A stretch of 64,000 nt of DNA from JAEVLT01 sp044598425 (GTDB lineage: Bacteria; Bacillota; Bacilli; Bacillales; Cytobacillaceae). The translations under genes were made by a program, and so were the position numbers. Below are positions 59,723 through 64,000 of the stretch, in pieces. Position 1 is the stretch's first letter, and every line of letters starts with the position of its first letter. The notes under the pieces were generated by a model. It was not told the origin of the DNA and ran no database searches. It saw only the letters and a list, made by a program, of their open reading frames with translations. The DNA lies in assembly GCA_044598425.1 (NCBI GenBank), contig CP172536.1, positions 1,984,001-2,048,000 on the forward strand, given 5' to 3'.

Positions 59723-61948
59723 ATGGAGCAATGGCATGGATTTGAAAAAGGAGCTTGGATAAGAGAAGTCAACGTTCGTGATTTTATTTTAAAAAACTAC
59801 AAGGAATTTGTTGGCGATGAATCCTTTTTAGCACCGGCAACAAAAGCTACCAAAAAACTTTGGGAGCAAGTTATGGAATTATCGAGACTTGAGCGTGAAA
59901 ACGGTGGTGTACTCGATATGGACACCGAAACTGTCTCCACCATCACATCTCATGGACCTGGATATCTGAATGAGGATCTTGAAAAAGTTGTCGGCTTTCA
60001 AACGGATAAACCATTTAATCGTTCACTTCAGCCTTTTGGCGGCATCCGCATGGCGAAGCTATCATGTGAAGCTTATGGCTACACATTAAGCCCAGAAATC
60101 GAAAAAATCTTTACTGAATTCCGAAAAACACACAACCAAGGTGTATTCGATGCATATACGGATGAAATGAAACTTGCAAGAAAAGCAGCGATTATTACTG
60201 GCCTTCCCGATGCTTATGGTCGCGGCCGAATCATCGGAGACTATCGAAGAGTTGCTTTGTACGGTGTAGACTTCTTAATAAATGAAAGAAAAAAAGATCA
60301 GCAAAATACAAGCACCATTATGACGGAGGACAATATTCGCTTACGAGAAGAGATCTCTGAGCAAATCCGTGCACTAAAAGAATTAAAAGAACTCGCAACA
60401 AGCTATGGTTATGATATTTCCCTGCCGGCATCAAATGCAGCAGAAGCCTTCCAATGGCTGTATTTTGGCTATTTAGCAGCTATTAAAGAGCAAAATGGCG
60501 CAGCAATGAGTCTTGGCCGGGTTTCTACTTTCCTTGATATTTACATTGAACGCGATTTACAAAATGGCACCTTAACTGAGGAAGAGGCTCAGGAGCTTGT
60601 TGATCATTTCGTCATGAAACTTCGCTTAGTAAAATTCGCACGCACACCTGATTATAATGAACTATTTAGCGGCGACCCAACATGGGTCACTGAATCGATT
60701 GCCGGTATGGCTGAAGACGGACGATCTCTTGTCACAAAAAACTCTTTCCGCTTCTTGCATACTTTAGACAATTTAGGCCCTGCTCCAGAACCAAACTTAA
60801 CGATTCTTTGGTCCAATCAGCTTCCTGAGAACTTTAAAAAATATGCAGCGAAGATGTCGATCAAATCCAGCGCGATTCAATACGAAAATGATGAAATCAT
60901 GCGGCCGGAGTATGGCGACGATTATGGGATCGCGTGCTGTGTTTCTGCGATGGAAATCGGTAAGCAAATGCAGTTTTTCGGAGCCCGCGCAAATTTAGCG
61001 AAAACCCTTCTTTATGCTATAAACGGCGGAATCGACGAAAGGTTAAAAATTCAAGTTGGCCCGCAGTATCAGCCGGTAACATCGGAAATATTGGACTACG
61101 AAGAAGTAATGGCTAAATTTGATCTAATGATGGATTGGCTTGCTGGTCTTTACATTAACACATTAAACATCATCCATTATATGCATGATAAGTACAGCTA
61201 TGAGCGTTTAGAAATGGCTCTTCATGATACGAAAATTCTTCGGACAATGGCAACTGGTATTGCCGGACTAAGTGTTGCAGCCGATTCTTTAAGCGCAATC
61301 AAATATGCAACAGTCAAAGCCATTCGTGATGAAAACGGAATTGCCGTTGATTTTGAAACAACTGGTGACTTCCCTCAATACGGAAATAACGATGACCGCG
61401 TTGACAGCATTGCTGTTGATATCGTCGAGCGTTTTATGAAAAAACTGCGCAAACATCAAACCTATCGCGATTCTTTACACACAATGTCGATCTTAACCAT
61501 TACATCCAATGTAGTATATGGTAAGAAAACGGGTAATACACCAGATGGACGCCGTGCGGGCGAACCATTTGCGCCAGGTGCCAATCCAATGCATGGACGT
61601 GATAAAAAAGGTACGCTTGCTTCTCTATCATCTGTTGCCAAACTTCCTTACAGCTATGCAATGGACGGTATTTCCAACACTTTCTCAATTGTTCCAAAAG
61701 CATTGGGGAAAGAAGAGGAAACGAGAGTACACAACCTCGTTTCCATCTTGGATGGCTATGCAGTTAAATCAGGCCATCATTTAAACGTTAACGTATTAAA
61801 TAAAGACACACTGTTTGATGCGATGGAGCACCCGGAATTATATCCGCAATTAACGATCCGAGTTTCAGGATATGCGGTTAACTTTATTAAATTAACAAAA
61901 GAACAGCAGCTGGAGGTCATTAACCGTACCTTCCACGAGTCTTTGTAA
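59723..61948 (+). CDS. pflB: Pyruvate formate-lyase
   Basis: This glycyl radical enzyme splits pyruvate into acetyl-CoA and formate without oxygen. The 741-aa protein has the double active-site Cys in GIACCVSAMEIGKQMQ (about residue 400) and the glycyl radical loop RVSGYAVNFIKLT (Gly about 716) near the C-terminus. GRIIGDYRRVALYG and NTPDGRRAGEPFAPGANPMH are further family marks. It is intact, with AGAGGTG before ATG, and forms an operon with pflA. The radical loop makes it oxygen-sensitive, so expression is expected under anoxia. Confidence 0.97.
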   Translation: MEQWHGFEKGAWIREVNVRDFILKNYKEFVGDESFLAPATKATKKLWEQVMELSRLERENGGVLDMDTETVSTITSHGPGYLNEDLEKVVGFQTDKPFNRSLQPFGGIRMAKLSCEAYGYTLSPEIEKIFTEFRKTHNQGVFDAYTDEMKLARKAAIITGLPDAYGRGRIIGDYRRVALYGVDFLINERKKDQQNTSTIMTEDNIRLREEISEQIRALKELKELATSYGYDISLPASNAAEAFQWLYFGYLAAIKEQNGAAMSLGRVSTFLDIYIERDLQNGTLTEEEAQELVDHFVMKLRLVKFARTPDYNELFSGDPTWVTESIAGMAEDGRSLVTKNSFRFLHTLDNLGPAPEPNLTILWSNQLPENFKKYAAKMSIKSSAIQYENDEIMRPEYGDDYGIACCVSAMEIGKQMQFFGARANLAKTLLYAINGGIDERLKIQVGPQYQPVTSEILDYEEVMAKFDLMMDWLAGLYINTLNIIHYMHDKYSYERLEMALHDTKILRTMATGIAGLSVAADSLSAIKYATVKAIRDENGIAVDFETTGDFPQYGNNDDRVDSIAVDIVERFMKKLRKHQTYRDSLHTMSILTITSNVVYGKKTGNTPDGRRAGEPFAPGANPMHGRDKKGTLASLSSVAKLPYSYAMDGISNTFSIVPKALGKEEETRVHNLVSILDGYAVKSGHHLNVNVLNKDTLFDAMEHPELYPQLTIRVSGYAVNFIKLTKEQQLEVINRTFHESL

Positions 61949-62019
61949 TCAAATAAACTGCTGGATTGGAGCTCCCTATTTATTGGGAACCCAGCTTTAA
62001 ATGAAAGGGGATCACCAAG

Positions 62020-62772
62020 ATGATCGGAAAAATTCACTCAATCGAGACATTCGGAACTGTTGACGGACCTGGAATACGTTACGTTGTTTTTACCCAGGGC
62101 TGCCTGCTCCGCTGCCAGTTTTGCCACAATGCTGATACTTGGGAGCTTGGCAGCGGGCGCGAAATGACGGTTCACGAAATCATGAAAGATCTGGTGGACT
62201 ATCTCCCTTTCATTCAAGCTTCCGGCGGCGGTGTTACCGTGAGCGGCGGAGAACCGCTTTTGCAAATCCCCTTCTTGCTTGAACTATTTAAAGAATGCAA
62301 GAAGAAAGGCATCCATACAGCCATTGATTCTTCCGGCGGGTGTTTTTCAAACGCTAAACTTTTTCAGCAGCAGCTTGAGGAATTATTAGACTATACGGAT
62401 TTGATTTTACTTGACTTGAAGCATATTGATAAAAAGAAGCATATCAAACTAACTGGTATGGCGAACGACCACATTTTAGAGTTTGCCAGGTTTTTATCCG
62501 ATCGGCAAGTACCGGTATGGATCCGACATGTGCTTGTCCCAACTGTTACAGATGATGATGGAGACTTACAAAAGCTTGGCGATTATATTGGAACTCTAGA
62601 TAATGTTCAAAAAATCGAAATCCTTCCTTACCACAAACTAGGGGTCTATAAGTGGGAAGCTCTTGGATATGACTACCCTTTAAAAAAGGTTGAGCCGCCA
62701 ACAGAAGCTATGGTATCTCTTGCCAATGAATTGCTTGCAAAAAATTGGCGCCCTTTTCTTCGTTCGAACTAA
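62020..62772 (+). CDS. pflA: Pyruvate formate-lyase activating enzyme
   Basis: This radical SAM enzyme of 250 aa installs the glycyl radical on PflB. The cluster motif CX3CX2C is seen in CLLRCQFCHNADTW (about residue 30), and the SAM-binding strings are GGGVTVSGGEPLLQ and IDSSGG. DLILLDLKHID and EILPYHKLGVYKWE complete the fold. It starts 71 nt after pflB behind AAAGGGG. A short hairpin (AGCTCCC / GGGA with CAGC) in the gap may set the pflB/pflA ratio. Confidence 0.96.
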   Translation: MIGKIHSIETFGTVDGPGIRYVVFTQGCLLRCQFCHNADTWELGSGREMTVHEIMKDLVDYLPFIQASGGGVTVSGGEPLLQIPFLLELFKECKKKGIHTAIDSSGGCFSNAKLFQQQLEELLDYTDLILLDLKHIDKKKHIKLTGMANDHILEFARFLSDRQVPVWIRHVLVPTVTDDDGDLQKLGDYIGTLDNVQKIEILPYHKLGVYKWEALGYDYPLKKVEPPTEAMVSLANELLAKNWRPFLRSN

Positions 62773-62790
62773 GACTAAATATTCTCCTGA

Positions 62791-62819
62791 AAAAACACTG
62801 ATTTTATCAGTGTTTTTTC
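62791..62819 (+). terminator. Terminator of pflBA
   Basis: AAAACACTGAT pairs with ATCAGTGTTTT around TTT and is followed by further T residues, about 20 nt after the pflA stop codon. Confidence 0.9.
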
Positions 62820-62911
62820 AGTTTTTTCATCATTTCTGCAAACTTTTTTGATAGATTGATGTATACTCTTGTTTTGTCAGCCTCGAATTCTAACTGAAAG
62901 GGGTAATTTCC

Positions 62912-63640
62912 ATGTATGCCATCTTAAGTTCGATTAGCAATTTTTTAAGCGCTCCATTTTTTGCTGTATTAAATGATTCAAAACAAATCCCATTGCTGGC
63001 TGCATTTTTGCTCGGATTAGTTGGTGCCCTTGCCCCCTGCCAGTTAACAGGCAATGTCAGCGCAATTACGTATTATGGAAATAAAAGTTTACAGTCAAAA
63101 AAACAGTGGGTTGAGGCTCTTTTGTTTATTTTGGGGAAAGTGGTTGTTTTTTCAGGATTAGGTCTTGCGGTATGGATTGTTGGAAGAGAGTTTCAGACTG
63201 CAATGACCAGCTTTTTTGCCTCCTTCCGGCAATTGATAGGACCGCTCATTATCTTTCTTGGCTTATTTTTGCTTGGAGTCTTTAAATTAAATTGGATCAA
63301 TCGGCTTTTTTCCCGTATTCCCACAATTAATAAAGGCGGTCGCTGGGGCTCCTTTATGATGGGGATCACCTTCTCAATTGCCTTTTGCCCTACTATGTTT
63401 GTGCTCTTTTTTCTGACTCTCATGCCGATTGTTCTAAGCTCTTCATATGGGATGATTCTGCCGACGATTTTTGCGATTGGAACGTCATTTCCGCTTTTGA
63501 TTTTCATGTTTATTATTTGGTATCTAGGGATGGATGGGGCTTTAATGAAAAAAAGTCGAAAGATTGGCGCTGTTGTTCAAAAAACCGCAGGAGTATTATT
63601 GCTTTTGGTCGGCATATTGGACACAATCACATACTGGTAG
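62912..63640 (+). CDS. CcdA/DsbD-like membrane protein
   Basis: This 242-aa protein has six membrane helices of the DsbD/CcdA (LysE-superfamily) type. Two Pro-Cys or Cys-Pro motifs face each other: GALAPCQLTGNVSAITYYGN in helix 1 and SIAFCPTMFVLFF in helix 4. These could relay electrons across the membrane to thioredoxin-like partners. No thioredoxin-like or heme-maturation gene is adjacent, so the partner and role (cytochrome c maturation, metal or sulfur handling) are unknown. ATG follows AAAGGGG. Confidence 0.8.
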   Translation: MYAILSSISNFLSAPFFAVLNDSKQIPLLAAFLLGLVGALAPCQLTGNVSAITYYGNKSLQSKKQWVEALLFILGKVVVFSGLGLAVWIVGREFQTAMTSFFASFRQLIGPLIIFLGLFLLGVFKLNWINRLFSRIPTINKGGRWGSFMMGITFSIAFCPTMFVLFFLTLMPIVLSSSYGMILPTIFAIGTSFPLLIFMFIIWYLGMDGALMKKSRKIGAVVQKTAGVLLLLVGILDTITYW

Positions 63641-63841
63641 AAAGCAGTAAATTTTTTTCTGTCAATCTATTACTCTTAGCCATTCGTTCATACCCATAAC
63701 GTTTAACCAAGTATTCACTCAACAGCTTGGTTTTCTTTTTTGTTTTGCTAAAAATTTACCGATATTTTGATTTGATTAAATTGATTCTTCCCCTTTTCTC
63801 CTTTATACTCATTACAGTGGTTAAAAAGTGAGGCGATCCGT

Positions 63842-64000
63842 TTGTTTCAAATGATCATTGATTTTTCAGATGTAAATGCATTAAATGCCTTATATATTAG
63901 TATATCAATTGGTATTTCCTTAAAATATATTTGGGCCTGGAGTGTTGAGGACTCATTTATAGGCTCTATTTCCAATCCTGCAAATACGAAATTGATTCAC
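63842..64000 (+). CDS. Unrecognised partial protein
   Basis: The frame begins at TTG 63842 (GTGAGGCG 7 nt upstream) and runs off the right edge with no stop in 53 codons. It reads FQMIIDFSDVNALNALYISI then SIGISLKYIWAWSVEDSFIG. An ATG lies three codons in. I do not recognise it, and too little is visible for a family call. Confidence 0.5.
   Translation, partial: MFQMIIDFSDVNALNALYISISIGISLKYIWAWSVEDSFIGSISNPANTKLIH

Noticed and set aside
1..64000. Defence island, prophage, integron, CRISPR array or biosynthetic cluster
   Set aside because: I saw no arrays of regularly spaced repeats, integrases, transposases, restriction genes or multi-enzyme clusters. The window reads as ordinary chromosomal core with scattered relics.

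Overview
The window is chromosomal DNA of a low-GC, endospore-forming member of the Bacillaceae (a Bacillus or Neobacillus-like facultative anaerobe). The evidence is the gene content: the germination hydrolase CwlJ, a sporulenol-synthase-type cyclase, small YjcZ, YhfH and YuzL-type proteins, CcpN, KtrAB, LtaS, MprF and ComN. Ribosome binding sites are strong and purine-rich, TTG and GTG starts are common, and Rho-independent terminators are frequent. I see no rRNA, tRNA, phage, intact IS element or CRISPR array. The species cannot be fixed from sequence alone.

Layout. 0-10 kb: ppsR-type regulator and ccpN (minus), a collapsed YitT gene, an interspersed repeat, exoA, a divergent polysaccharide deacetylase, ppiB, yppC, sqhC, cwlJ and a nitronate monooxygenase. 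9.8-10.2 kb: a guanine-class purine riboswitch that now drives only the first ~25 codons of xpt. 10.4-14.7 kb: an ABC-F protein and YyaL. 15-20.8 kb: the aa3 quinol oxidase operon qoxABCD followed by ctaB and ctaA, so oxidase and heme A synthesis share one locus. 21-31 kb: a frameshifted MATE gene, cysK, a Fur-box-linked HemQ relic, a TerD/zinc-ribbon/TerB fusion, an FAH-family enzyme, an MFS transporter, a GT28 glycosyltransferase and bcrC. 31.5-34.4 kb: a three-gene ABC uptake system of the TrpX type. 35-38.7 kb: small spore or hypothetical genes, ltaS and comN. 38.7-42.4 kb: a c-di-AMP riboswitch in front of an ArsB/NhaD-type permease, ktrB and ktrA. 42.4-49.7 kb: Fnr-controlled narK, yocH, a formate dehydrogenase with an in-frame UGA, and a membrane PAS-PAS histidine kinase. 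50-59.3 kb: small zinc-finger and spore proteins, an MFS transporter, ykpA, ykuS, a D-Ala-D-Ala carboxypeptidase and mprF. 59.7-64 kb: pflB-pflA, a CcdA/DsbD-like membrane protein and a partial gene.

How it fits together. Several genes describe anaerobic life. PflB and PflA make formate from pyruvate. FdhF oxidises formate. NarK moves nitrate and nitrite, and its promoter has an Fnr site centred near -41.5. The Qox/CtaBA cluster serves aerobic respiration. A second theme is potassium and cell-envelope homeostasis: c-di-AMP-controlled KtrAB, LtaS, MprF, BcrC, DacF-type carboxypeptidase and YocH.

The most notable observation is fdhF. The reading frame 47322-45253 (minus) is interrupted only by a UGA at the catalytic Cys/Sec position, directly before the active-site His. 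A perfect 6-bp hairpin with a GGUCU loop begins 12 nt after this UGA, and its loop lies 18 nt after it. This is the layout of a bacterial SECIS element, so I read the gene as a selenoprotein rather than a pseudogene. Several other loci (yitT, xpt, hemQ-like, MATE, an Hsp20-like gene and a transporter near 30.5 kb) are genuine relics or frameshifts.
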